Source: BQOK01 sp048388525
GTDB taxonomy: Bacteria; Bacillota; Clostridia; Oscillospirales; Ruminococcaceae
Direction: 5' to 3'
Length of the DNA: 64,000 nt
NCBI RefSeq assembly: GCF_048388525.1
Contig: NZ_DBGCTQ010000111.1
Coordinates: 1-64,000 of the forward strand
Positions 51,283-59,244 of the stretch are shown one piece after another. How positions within the stretch are numbered: position 1 is the first letter of the stretch; every line of letters starts with the position of its first letter. The notes beneath the pieces were generated by a model. The model was not told the origin of the DNA and searched no databases. It was given only the letters and a program-made list of their open reading frames with translations. A program made the translations under genes and the position numbers.

Positions 51283-52557
51283 ATGATCGTGCGCATCGGG
51301 CCGGGCGGGGACCGGCCGTTGGAATTTGCGGCGCCCCCCTCCAAGAGCATGGGCCACAGGGCTGTGCTGGCGGCGGGGCTGGCCACCGGCCTTTCCCGCG
51401 TTTACAACCTGGGCATGAGCCAGGACATCAAGGCGACGCTGGGCGCGGTGCGCCAGTTCGGGGCGAAGGTGCGCCCCACCGACCGGTTTGTGGACATTGA
51501 GGGCCGGGGCGGCTTTGCCACGATCCTGCGCCCGGTGGACTGCGGCGAGAGCGGCAGCACCCTGCGCTTTCTCATCCCGATCCTGAGTTTGACCGGCCAG
51601 CAGGTAGAATTTACCGGCCGGGGGCGGCTGTTCGGCCGCCCCATGGAGGTGTATCAGGACATTTTTGATTCCCAGGGGCTGCTGTTTGCCCAGACCCCCC
51701 AGGGCATCACCACAAAGGGCAGGCTTGCGCCGGGGGAGTACCGGGTGCGGGGGGATGTTTCGAGCCAGTTCATCAGCGGGCTGCTGTTCACGCTGCCCCT
51801 TCTGCACCGGGCCAGCACGCTGGAGATCCTGCCCCCCTTCGAGAGCCGCAGCTATGTGGAGCTGACCCTCGCCGCCCTGCGCCAGTTCGGCGTGCGGGCG
51901 GACTGGGATCCGGAGCGGGAGAACACCCTGTTGGTGCCGGGCGGCCAGCGCTACCACAACCGGGAGTACACGGTGGAGGGCGACTACAGCCAGGCCGCGT
52001 TTTTTGCAGTGCTGGGCGCCGTGCGGGGCGGCGTGACCATTCGGGGGCTGGCCCCTTCCTCCAGCCAGGGGGATGCGGCCATTCTGGAAATATTGGAGCG
52101 CTGCGGCGCCAAGTTTACCCGCCAGGGCGACACCGTGTGCTTTGAAAAGAGCCCGCTTGCAGCCACCCGCATCGACCTGGCCGACTGCCCGGACCTGGGG
52201 CCGATCCTGATGGTGCTGGGCCTGTTCTGCGAGGGCGAGACCGTGATCGAGCACGCGGGGCGGCTGCGCATCAAGGAGAGCGACCGGATTGCCTCGATGC
52301 AGGAAGAGCTGCAGAAGTTCGGCGGAAAGCTGGCCTGCGAGGGTGAGACCGTGACCGTGCAGGGCGCGCCGCTGGTGATGCCGGGGCGGCTGTACGGCCA
52401 CAACGACCACCGGGTGGTGATGGCGCTGACCATTGCCGCCGCCGCCGCGGGCTACCCGGCCGAGCTGGCCGGCGCACAGGCCGTTGCCAAAAGCTGGCCG
52501 GAATTTTTTGCCGTTTTGCAGCAGGGCGGCTGGCAGATCGAGGGGGAGCAGGAATGA
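51283..52557 (+). CDS. aroA: 3-phosphoshikimate 1-carboxyvinyltransferase (EPSP synthase)
   Basis: Joins PEP and shikimate 3-phosphate. The 424-residue protein has the two EPSPS repeats: the substrate site PSKSMGHRAVLAAGLATG near the N-terminus (a normally conserved PxSKSxxxRAL), CGESGSTLRFLIPI, SSQFISGLLFTLP, and the C-terminal RIKESDRI and NDHRVVMAL. RBS CAGGAGG precedes ATG 51283. The stop overlaps the tyrA start (ATGA). Near residue 90 the loop CGESGSTLRF carries Gly/Ser/Thr rather than the Gly-Ala-Gly-Thr pattern of class I enzymes, so it may be class II-like, but I would not assign sensitivity. Confidence 0.96.
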   Translation: MIVRIGPGGDRPLEFAAPPSKSMGHRAVLAAGLATGLSRVYNLGMSQDIKATLGAVRQFGAKVRPTDRFVDIEGRGGFATILRPVDCGESGSTLRFLIPILSLTGQQVEFTGRGRLFGRPMEVYQDIFDSQGLLFAQTPQGITTKGRLAPGEYRVRGDVSSQFISGLLFTLPLLHRASTLEILPPFESRSYVELTLAALRQFGVRADWDPERENTLLVPGGQRYHNREYTVEGDYSQAAFFAVLGAVRGGVTIRGLAPSSSQGDAAILEILERCGAKFTRQGDTVCFEKSPLAATRIDLADCPDLGPILMVLGLFCEGETVIEHAGRLRIKESDRIASMQEELQKFGGKLACEGETVTVQGAPLVMPGRLYGHNDHRVVMALTIAAAAAGYPAELAGAQAVAKSWPEFFAVLQQGGWQIEGEQE

Positions 52558-53420
52558 GGCGGGAGAGCCGTTTTGTGATTGTGGGGCTGGGGCTTTTGGG
52601 CGGCGCCTATGCCCGGGCCCTGCGAAAAGCGGGTTACAGCCGGGTGGCGGCCATCGATCTTTCGCAGGAGGCGCTGGACTTTGCGCTGCGGGAGGGCTAT
52701 GTTGCCGAGGGCCTTACCAAAGGGTTCGGACCCCTGCTGGAACAGGCGGATTACCTGATCTTTTCGTTATATCCGACAGCTCTTATACAATGGGTAGAAA
52801 CACATGGGGCGCATCTGCGCCCCGGCTGCCTGTGCACCGACGTGTGCGGCGTAAAGGAAGGCCTTGTGCAGCGGGTGCAGCAGCTGCTGCCTGCGGGGGT
52901 GGAGTTCATCGCCAGCCACCCCATGGCGGGGAAGGAGCTTTCGGGGGTGCAGAACGCGCACCTGGTGGACTTTGCACCCGCCAATTTCTTGATCACCCCC
53001 ACCGAACGAAACACCCCGGAGGGCCTCGCCTTTGCGCGGCAGCTGGCCGCCGTGCTGGGCTTTGCGCACGTTCGGGTGCTGAGCCCGGCCGAACACGACC
53101 GCATGATCGGTTATGTGAGCCAGCTGACCCACGCCATTGCGGTGAGCCTGATGTGCGCCCCGGGCGCGGAGAGCTTTGCGGCCTACACCGGCGACTCGTT
53201 CCGGGATCTGACCCGGATCGCCCGCATCAACGACAAAATGTGGGCGGAGCTGTTTTTATGGAACCGGGAAAACCTGACAGAGGAGATCGACGGCTTTGCG
53301 GCCCGGCTGGAACAGCTGAAGAACTTTTTGCAGGCGGGCGACCGGGCCGGGCTGGAGGCGATGTTCCGCGCCTCCACGGCTGCCCGCGCGGCCTTCGATA
53401 TAAAAGAGAAGGAGAGGTGA
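52554..53420 (+). CDS. tyrA: Prephenate dehydrogenase
   Basis: NAD-dependent oxidative decarboxylation of prephenate to 4-hydroxyphenylpyruvate. The 288-residue protein has the N-terminal Rossmann fingerprint IVGLGLLGGAYARALRKAGY, then TDVCGVKEG and IASHPMAGKELSG containing the catalytic histidine, and the helical dimer domain. There is no ACT domain, so it is a short monofunctional enzyme. ATG 52554 overlaps the aroA stop by four bases. The next gene, a WYL regulator, begins four bases after the stop. Confidence 0.95.
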   Translation: MRRESRFVIVGLGLLGGAYARALRKAGYSRVAAIDLSQEALDFALREGYVAEGLTKGFGPLLEQADYLIFSLYPTALIQWVETHGAHLRPGCLCTDVCGVKEGLVQRVQQLLPAGVEFIASHPMAGKELSGVQNAHLVDFAPANFLITPTERNTPEGLAFARQLAAVLGFAHVRVLSPAEHDRMIGYVSQLTHAIAVSLMCAPGAESFAAYTGDSFRDLTRIARINDKMWAELFLWNRENLTEEIDGFAARLEQLKNFLQAGDRAGLEAMFRASTAARAAFDIKEKER

Positions 53421-53424
53421 GCGC

Positions 53425-54423
53425 ATGGCCCGCATGGAGGGGCAAAAGGTAAAGCTACTGCTTTTGCTGCGCATTCTGGCCCGCTACACCGACGAGGACC
53501 ACTGGATCTCGGTACCCCGCATCCTGGAGCTGCTGGAGGCCGAGGGCGTGAATGCGGAGCGCAAAAGCATTTACGCCGACATTGAGACCCTGCGGGAGCT
53601 GGGGTGCGACATAGCCCAGCAGAAGGGCCGCGGCGGAGGGTACTGGCTGGCCGGGCGCACCTTTCAGCTGCCCGAGCTGAAGCTGCTGGTAGACACGGTG
53701 CAGGCCTCCAAGTTCATCACCCCCAAAAAGAGCGAGCAGCTGATCAAAACGCTCTCGAACTTTGCCAGCGAGTACCAGGCGCGGGACTTGAAGCGGCAGG
53801 TGTTTGCTTCCAGCCGGATCAAGACCATGAACGAGAGCATTTACTACAACGTGGACGCGCTGCACCGGGCCATTGCGGAAAACCGGCAGGTGCGGTTTGT
53901 GTATCAGGACTGGACCCTGGAAAAGAAAAAAGCGGCCCGGCGGGGCGGGGGCGCTTATACGGTAAGCCCCTGGGCGCTGCTGTTCGAGGACGAAAACTAC
54001 TATCTGGTGGCCTACGAGGAAAACCGGGGCCTGCGCCATTACCGGGTGGACAAGATGGCCTCGATCTCGCTGCTGGAGGCGGGCCGGCTGGGGGGCGCGG
54101 AATACGACCCAAACAGCATGCGGGACTATGCAAAGCCCATGTTCAACATGTTCGGCGCGCCGGTGCAGCGGGTGGAGCTTGCGTGCGATGCGGGCATGAT
54201 CGGCCCCATGCTGGACCGGTTCGGCGTGGAGGCCACCGTGCTGCCCCGGCAGGACGGCTCGTTTACGCTGTATGCGGACGTGGCGGTGAGCCCGCCGTTT
54301 TTCGGCTGGGTGTGCGGGTTTGGGGGCAAGGTGCGCATTGCCGGGCCGGACCCGGTGCGGCGGGAGTTTGCGGCCGCGCTGGAAAGGATCCGCGCGGCCC
54401 AGGAGAGCGCGGGGCAGAAATAG
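53425..54423 (+). CDS. WYL-domain transcriptional regulator
   Basis: A 332-residue DNA-binding protein: N-terminal helix-turn-helix of the DeoR/HTH-11 type (about 5-65, with RKSIYADIETLRELG), then a helical linker with FITPKKSEQLIKTL, and a WYL domain (about 140-210) where SPWALLFEDENYYLVAY is the diagnostic motif, and a WCX C-terminal extension. WYL domains bind small ligands or nucleic acid. Its position at the end of the complete aromatic operon, four bases after tyrA with RBS AAGGAGAGGTG, suggests control of this pathway, but no operator was identified. It ends before a terminator. Confidence 0.9.
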   Translation: MARMEGQKVKLLLLLRILARYTDEDHWISVPRILELLEAEGVNAERKSIYADIETLRELGCDIAQQKGRGGGYWLAGRTFQLPELKLLVDTVQASKFITPKKSEQLIKTLSNFASEYQARDLKRQVFASSRIKTMNESIYYNVDALHRAIAENRQVRFVYQDWTLEKKKAARRGGGAYTVSPWALLFEDENYYLVAYEENRGLRHYRVDKMASISLLEAGRLGGAEYDPNSMRDYAKPMFNMFGAPVQRVELACDAGMIGPMLDRFGVEATVLPRQDGSFTLYADVAVSPPFFGWVCGFGGKVRIAGPDPVRREFAAALERIRAAQESAGQK

Positions 54424-54434
54424 AGCGATCCTTT

Positions 54435-54480
54435 AAACGGCAGGGGCGGAGATCCTTTTAAATCCCCGCCCCTGCCGTTT
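54435..54480 (+). terminator. Hairpin terminator of the aromatic operon
   Basis: AAACGGCAGGGGCGG (54435-54449) and CCGCCCCTGCCGTTT (54466-54480), 15 perfect pairs with a 16-base loop. The T tract is short (GTTTGTG). Confidence 0.8.
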
Positions 54481-54515
54481 GTGCGCCGCGCCAGTTTTGA
54501 GAGCAAACAAAAATG

Positions 54516-54779
54516 CTAGCGTGCGCCGCGCCACTGCCGGCACTGCTCGATGCGCCTGCCGTTGTCGCCCTGCTGCTCGTCGTAGGCAAAGCCGTGGAGC
54601 AGCTCGCAGGGGAAGCCGGCGCACTGGCCGCAGTGCTGGTGCTGTTTGCCCTCGCAGCAGGCCTTGACCGGGCACGCCTCGCCCCAAAAGGGTTTGCCGA
54701 TGGCGGGGCAGCCCTGGCAGTGCATTTGCTCGCGGTATTCGCACTCGCTGCAAAGTATGCCGCATCTCGATTCGATCAT
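54516..54779 (-). CDS. DUF3795-type cysteine-rich protein
   Basis: Small protein of 87 residues with ten or so cysteines in CxxC-like pairs: CGILCSECEYRE at the start, CQGCPA, CPVKACC, CGQCAGFPCE in the middle. This layout is typical of DUF3795 proteins, thought to bind zinc or an iron-sulfur cluster; the function is unknown. ATG 54779 has a GGAGGG box nine bases upstream; a longer frame reaching 54929 would pass through the terminator at 54871-54900. It is a single gene between convergent units. Role in metal or redox handling would be speculation. Confidence 0.82.
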   Translation of the reverse strand: MIESRCGILCSECEYREQMHCQGCPAIGKPFWGEACPVKACCEGKQHQHCGQCAGFPCELLHGFAYDEQQGDNGRRIEQCRQWRGAR

Positions 54780-54870
54780 GGTGGGTCCCTCCTGTTTTTT
54801 CGCCAGCATACCACAGAAAACGGGACAACGGTGTGTCCTGGTTTTGAATTTTTTGCCCGGCCGGGGCAAA

Positions 54871-54900
54871 AATGCCCGGCGGAAGCCTCCGCCGGGCATT
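54871..54900 (-). terminator. Intrinsic terminator of the sulfatase/ABC operon
   Basis: AATGCCCGGCGGA (54871-54883)/TCCGCCGGGCATT (54888-54900) with loop AGCC. On the minus strand the arm is followed by TTTTTG, so it terminates the operon ending at 54920. Confidence 0.92.
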
Positions 54901-54919
54901 GGTTTTGAAGGGGCGCGGG

Positions 54920-55663
54920 TCACCACCACTTGATAAGGTCGGTGACCTGCTGGCGCAGCGCGATGAACCCGGGGGCCGCGATGTCGCGGGGGAGGGGCAG
55001 CGGGTTTTCGAGCTCACGCTTGATGGAGGTGGGCTTGTTGGAGAGCACCAGAATGCGCTCGCCCAGGTACACCGCCTCCTCGATGTTGTGGGTGATGAAG
55101 ATGACCGTGGTGCCGCTCTGCTTCCAGAGGCCCAGCAGCTCGTTTTCCAGCTTGTAGCGCAGCTCGGTGTCCAGCTGGCCGTAGGGTTCGTCCATGAGCA
55201 GCAGCTCGGGCTCGGTGGCGAAGGCGCGGGCGATCACCACCCGCTGCAGCATGCTGGCCGAGAGCTGATCCGGGTAGTAGCCGCGGAAGGGGGTGAGGCC
55301 CACCATCTCCATGTATTTTTCGGCCTGGCGGCGCACGGTCCCGGGCTTTTCGCGCTTGATGGAAAGCCCGAACTGGACGTTTTGTTCCACCGTGAGCCAG
55401 GGCATGGTGGAATACTCCTGAAAAATATAGGCCACGCTGTGCTTTTTCAGATCCGCCGGTTCGCCGTCGATGGAGATGGAGCCGGCGGTGATGTCGTACA
55501 GGCCGGTGAGGCTGTTCAAAAAGGTGGTCTTGCCGCAGCCCGTGGGGCCCACGATGCACAAAAACTCGCCCTTTTTGACCTGGAACGACACATCATCGAG
55601 CACCAGAAGGTCGCCGAAGCGCTTGGTGAGGTGGTCTACCTTTACTTTTACCGGTCTTTCCAT
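54920..55663 (-). CDS. ABC transporter ATPase (nitrate/sulfonate/taurine type) with variant signature
   Basis: Energises a SsuB/TauB-like importer. The 247-residue protein has Walker A GPTGCGKTT (39-47), Walker B LLLMDEPYGQLD and the H-loop FITHN. The signature reads LSASMLQR instead of the usual LSGGMxQR, which may weaken ATP hydrolysis at the site it completes. Start ATG 55663 with AAGGAGG upstream; a longer frame to 55723 overlaps the previous gene. It follows another ATPase gene of the same family 13 bases upstream. Operon partners are two permeases and an NMT1/SsuA-like binding protein. Confidence 0.92.
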   Translation of the reverse strand: MERPVKVKVDHLTKRFGDLLVLDDVSFQVKKGEFLCIVGPTGCGKTTFLNSLTGLYDITAGSISIDGEPADLKKHSVAYIFQEYSTMPWLTVEQNVQFGLSIKREKPGTVRRQAEKYMEMVGLTPFRGYYPDQLSASMLQRVVIARAFATEPELLLMDEPYGQLDTELRYKLENELLGLWKQSGTTVIFITHNIEEAVYLGERILVLSNKPTSIKRELENPLPLPRDIAAPGFIALRQQVTDLIKWW

Positions 55664-55676
55664 ACGCGGCGCCTCC

Positions 55677-56444
55677 TTACTGTGTGGGGTCCATTTCCCG
55701 GGTGATCTCCTTGCGCAGGGCAAGGAACGCCGGGTCGATGTAGCTGCGGGGCCGGGGCAGGTCGATCACATACTCTTTGCGGATGGCCGAGGGGCAGGGG
55801 GTGAGCAGGATGATGCGGTCGGCCAAATAGAGCGCTTCCTCGATGTTGTTGGTCACGAAGAGCACGGTGCGCTTTTCGGTGCGCCAGATACGCTCGACCT
55901 CCTCTTCCATCATGTAGCGGGTCTGGGCGTCCAGATGGCCGAAGGGCTCGTCCATCAGCAGCACCTTGGGGTTGCTGCAGTAGGCGCGGGCAATGCCCAC
56001 CCGCTGCTGCATGCCGCCCGAGAGCTGGTTGGGGTAGCACTTCTCGAAGCCGGTGAGGCCCACCAGGTCGATGAAATACTGGGCGCGCCTGCGGCGCTCG
56101 GCCTTTGGAAGCCCCTGGGAGGCGGGGCCGAACTCCACATTGCCCAGCACGGTGAGCCAGGGGAAAAGCGAGGTGGTCTGATACACCACGCCCCGGCTGG
56201 GCGCGGGCGCGTGGACCGGCCTGCCCTCCATCTCCACGGTGCCGGAGGAGGGGGTATCCAGCCCCGCCAGCAGGTTCAAGAGGGTGGTCTTGCCGCACTG
56301 GCCCGGGCCGAACAGCACCAGGAACTCGTTCTCGCGCACCTCGAAGCTCACGTCGCCCAGTACCTGGTACTCGCCGCCGGCCGGGCTTTCAAAGCTGCGG
56401 GCCAGGTGTTCGCAGCGCAGGATTACTTGGCTTGCTTGTTCCAT
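55677..56444 (-). CDS. ABC transporter ATPase (nitrate/sulfonate/taurine type), second copy
   Basis: A 255-residue ATPase with Walker A GPGQCGKTT, canonical signature LSGGMQQRVGIARA, Walker B VLLMDEPFGHLD and H-loop FVTNN, where the usual histidine is replaced by asparagine. It ends with a short segment ALRKEITREM like the companion protein. The start ATG 56444 has GGGAGGC upstream and overlaps the permease gene by 22 bases. With the neighbouring ATPase, it is likely to form a heterodimer in which consensus and degenerate sites complement each other. Confidence 0.92.
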   Translation of the reverse strand: MEQASQVILRCEHLARSFESPAGGEYQVLGDVSFEVRENEFLVLFGPGQCGKTTLLNLLAGLDTPSSGTVEMEGRPVHAPAPSRGVVYQTTSLFPWLTVLGNVEFGPASQGLPKAERRRRAQYFIDLVGLTGFEKCYPNQLSGGMQQRVGIARAYCSNPKVLLMDEPFGHLDAQTRYMMEEEVERIWRTEKRTVLFVTNNIEEALYLADRIILLTPCPSAIRKEYVIDLPRPRSYIDPAFLALRKEITREMDPTQ

Positions 56445-57229
56445 CTGCAAAGCCTCCCTTCCAGTGCGCGCATCAGGGTTGAGAGAAGATACCCAATTAC
56501 GCCGATCGCGATCATGCCCACGATGATCTGGGTGATGTTGCCGTTGTTCATGCCCATGGTGATGATCCAGCCCACCCCGTTTTGGGAGTAGATGATCTCG
56601 GCAGCCACCTCGGCGGCCCAGCTCACGCTCAGGGCGATCTGCAGCCCTGCAAAGATATAGGGTACCGAGGAGGGGAAGATGACGTGGGTGAAGATGCGCC
56701 CCCGCCCGGCGCCCAGCATGCGGGCGGCCCCGATGAGCCTGGGATCCACGCTGCGGGCCCCCTCGTAGGAATTGATGGTCACATAGGTAAAGCTGGCCAG
56801 AAAGATGATAAAGATCTTGTTGGCGCTGCCCAGGCCGAACCACAGGATGGACAGAGGAATCCAGGCGATGGGCGGGATGGGGCGGACAAACTCGAAAATG
56901 GGATTGATGAGGGCCCGGGCCGCGGGGGACAGGCCCATGGCGATGCCGATGGCCATGCCGATGGCCGACGCCACCGAAAAGCCCAGCAGCACCCGCCACA
57001 GGCTGATGCCCGCGTGCTCCAGGATGGTGTTGCGGCCGATGGGAACCACCATGGCGTTAAAAAATGCCCGGAATACTTCCAGAGGGGCGGGCACCTGCAC
57101 CCGCCCGGCCGAGAATACAGAGGCCAGCTGCCAGGCGGCCAGAAGGGTGGCAAAGGAGATGAGCACCCACACCAGCGCCTGCCGGTTTGCCTGAAACCAC
57201 TTGCCGAAAGAACGGCCTGGATCGCGCAT
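56423..57229 (-). CDS. ABC permease, SsuC/TauC-like (second permease)
   Basis: Membrane subunit of 268 residues, about six helices. The BPD_transp_1 EAA region reads EGARSVDPRLIGAARMLGAGRG, and FEFVRPIPPIAWIPL is a typical SsuC/TauC/NrtB feature. RBS GGAGGAACT precedes ATG 57229. It starts three bases after the first permease gene ends and overlaps the ATPase gene. Confidence 0.92.
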   Translation of the reverse strand: MRDPGRSFGKWFQANRQALVWVLISFATLLAAWQLASVFSAGRVQVPAPLEVFRAFFNAMVVPIGRNTILEHAGISLWRVLLGFSVASAIGMAIGIAMGLSPAARALINPIFEFVRPIPPIAWIPLSILWFGLGSANKIFIIFLASFTYVTINSYEGARSVDPRLIGAARMLGAGRGRIFTHVIFPSSVPYIFAGLQIALSVSWAAEVAAEIIYSQNGVGWIITMGMNNGNITQIIVGMIAIGVIGYLLSTLMRALEGRLCRWNKQAK

Positions 57230-57232
57230 GGA

Positions 57233-58006
57233 TCAGTTCCTCCTTTTTACCAGTTTTTTTGCCAGCAGGTCCAGCAGCGCGCTGAGCGCCGCGCCGATGA
57301 GCCCGATCACGATCATGCCCACCACGATGATATCGGCCCGGCCCATCTGGCGGGCCATCTGGATCATGTAGCCAAGGCCGCTGGTGGAGGCCAGCAGCTC
57401 GGCGGCCACCAGGGCCATCCAGGCCGAACCCAGCGAGGTTTTGAGCCCGGTAAAGATCATGGGCCAGGCGGTGGGAAGCGCCACCCGCAGCAGGATCTGA
57501 AGGTCCGAGGCGGCAAAGGTCTGGGCAACCCAGATGTGCACCTGCCGCGTTTGCTTGATGCCCGCGTAGGAGTTCACCACGCAGGCGATCATGGCGGAGA
57601 TGAAGATGATCGCCACCTTGGCGCCGTAGCCGATGCCGAACCACAGGATCATGAGCGGGATCCAGGCCAGGGGCGGGATGGGCCGCAGCAGGTCGAAGAG
57701 GGGCTTTACAAACAGGTCCACCTTTTTATACCAGGCCATGGCCACGCCCAGCGGTACCCCGATCACCGCGCCCGCCACATAGCCGCCCAGCGCGATTTTG
57801 AGGCTGGTGAAGATGTGGGTCCACAGGCTCGCGCCGTCCGGGTTCACGCCGCCGCCCAGCTTGTAGGCAAAAGCCCGGCACACGGCCATGGGGCTGGGGA
57901 GCATGTAGTCCGGCATCAGGTGCAGCCCGTCGGTCACCAGCTGCCACAGGCCCAGCACGGCCAGAACGCTGACCAGCGACAGCCAGCGGTATTTTTTGCG
58001 TTTCAT
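57233..58006 (-). CDS. ABC permease, SsuC/TauC-like (first permease)
   Basis: Membrane subunit of 257 residues with about six helices. The family pattern FDLLRPIPPLAWIPLMILWFG is followed by the EAA loop (SYAGIKQTRQVHIWVAQTF). It is related to the next permease but not identical, pointing to a heterodimeric channel. Its ATG 58006 has only a weak ribosome binding site (AAGAAAG) and follows a strong hairpin after the binding protein gene. Confidence 0.92.
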   Translation of the reverse strand: MKRKKYRWLSLVSVLAVLGLWQLVTDGLHLMPDYMLPSPMAVCRAFAYKLGGGVNPDGASLWTHIFTSLKIALGGYVAGAVIGVPLGVAMAWYKKVDLFVKPLFDLLRPIPPLAWIPLMILWFGIGYGAKVAIIFISAMIACVVNSYAGIKQTRQVHIWVAQTFAASDLQILLRVALPTAWPMIFTGLKTSLGSAWMALVAAELLASTSGLGYMIQMARQMGRADIIVVGMIVIGLIGAALSALLDLLAKKLVKRRN

Positions 58007-58033
58007 ATCACACCAACTTTCTTGCCGTAAAAG

Positions 58034-58060
58034 GGTGCGGCGCGCGATGCGCGCCGCACC
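58034..58060 (-). terminator. Hairpin between the binding protein and permease genes
   Basis: Twelve-base arms GGTGCGGCGCGC (58034-58045)/GCGCGCCGCACC (58049-58060) with a three-base loop; on the minus strand it is followed by CTTTTAC. It should cause partial termination and stabilise the binding protein message. Confidence 0.8.
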
Positions 58061-58073
58061 TGCCCCGCAGAAC

Positions 58074-59168
58074 TCAGCCGGCGAGCACCTTGTTCAGATA
58101 CTGGTCGGTCACATTGGTTTCGAACAGGCTCATCTTGCCGTCCTCCACCTTGCCGGTGGAGTGCATGAACTCGGCCATGATCTTGAGGAACTGCCCGTTC
58201 TCGCGGGCCTTCATGTCCTCTTTGGTCAAAAAGTGGATGCGGCCGATGTCCTGGGCGATGTTCGCCTCGTCCACCTCGGAGGCGTTCTCGGTGTAGTATT
58301 GGGCAAGCAGCTGCTTTGCCATTTCCGGGTCGTCGTTCAGGGCCTGGTTCGCGGTGTAGACCGCGTCGAGGAATTTGACGATCAGCTCCGCCGTCTGCTC
58401 GTTTTCCAGTGATTTTCCGTTGGCCACCATCATGTCCACCACCGGGATGCCGAGCTGCTTGAGGCCGCCGATGTTCACCCAGCCGTTGTCCAGCGCCATG
58501 AAGCTGAAGGGGGGCATCAGGCCCACCACGTCGCCCTCGCCCGCCAAAAAGGCCTGGTAGCCCTGGGCGGTGTCCATGTTGATGGTGGAGATGTCGGTAT
58601 CGGCAAGGCCCAGGGCCTCTAAGTATTTGAGCTCGTTGAGCTGCTTGATGGTGCCGATGTCCAGAATGAATTTGGCGCCCTTTACGGTTTCGGCATTGCC
58701 CAAGAGGTCGGGGTAATCCGGGTTTGCGCCCTTTGCCTGGGCGATGGGGCTGTCGGGCCGGACGTAGAGGCCGATGCCGTCGCTGGCCTCCAGCAGATCG
58801 CCCACCAGCACGCCGCCATAGGCAGCCACGCTGGTGACCGCAGCCACGCCAATGGTGGACACATCCCACAGATCGGCGCCCAGCGCCTCGTTCATGGGGG
58901 CACCGGTGGAGAAGGTGAGGGGCTCGATTTTGAAGCCCCGCTCCTCGTCCAGCTTGTTTTCCATGACGTACTTGACCGGCAGGCTGGTGACCAGGGGCAT
59001 CACCGCCACCCGCAGGGTGGGCAATTCGCCCGCGGGCGCGGCCCCGCCCTGGCTCTGGGGGGTGGCCGGGGCCGAAGCCGGAGCGGGGGCGGAGGGCGCC
59101 CCGCCGCAGCCTGCCAGCAGCCCTGCCGCCAGGCACAGCGCCAGCAAAAGACTCGTGAGTTTTTTCAT
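58074..59168 (-). CDS. NMT1/SsuA-like substrate-binding lipoprotein
   Basis: Receptor of the importer, 364 residues. Lipobox LAGC gives Cys21, with an Ala/Pro/Ser linker to about residue 48. The mature domain begins LPTLRVAVMPLVTSLPVKYV and contains the SsuA/THI5-like features STGAPMNEALGADLWDVSTIG and INMDTAQGYQAFLAGEGDVV. This family binds aliphatic sulfonates, sulfate esters, taurine, nitrate or thiamine precursors; the sulfatase immediately upstream favours a sulfate ester or sulfated sugar. RBS AAGGAAAGGAAGG precedes ATG 59168. Confidence 0.9.
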   Translation of the reverse strand: MKKLTSLLLALCLAAGLLAGCGGAPSAPAPASAPATPQSQGGAAPAGELPTLRVAVMPLVTSLPVKYVMENKLDEERGFKIEPLTFSTGAPMNEALGADLWDVSTIGVAAVTSVAAYGGVLVGDLLEASDGIGLYVRPDSPIAQAKGANPDYPDLLGNAETVKGAKFILDIGTIKQLNELKYLEALGLADTDISTINMDTAQGYQAFLAGEGDVVGLMPPFSFMALDNGWVNIGGLKQLGIPVVDMMVANGKSLENEQTAELIVKFLDAVYTANQALNDDPEMAKQLLAQYYTENASEVDEANIAQDIGRIHFLTKEDMKARENGQFLKIMAEFMHSTGKVEDGKMSLFETNVTDQYLNKVLAG

Positions 59169-59244
59169 GTGTGGTTCCTTCCTTTCCTTGAGACGGTTTT
59201 TATCGGTCGTGGCCCCCGCGCGGGGGCCCGGAAAACGAGGGGGA

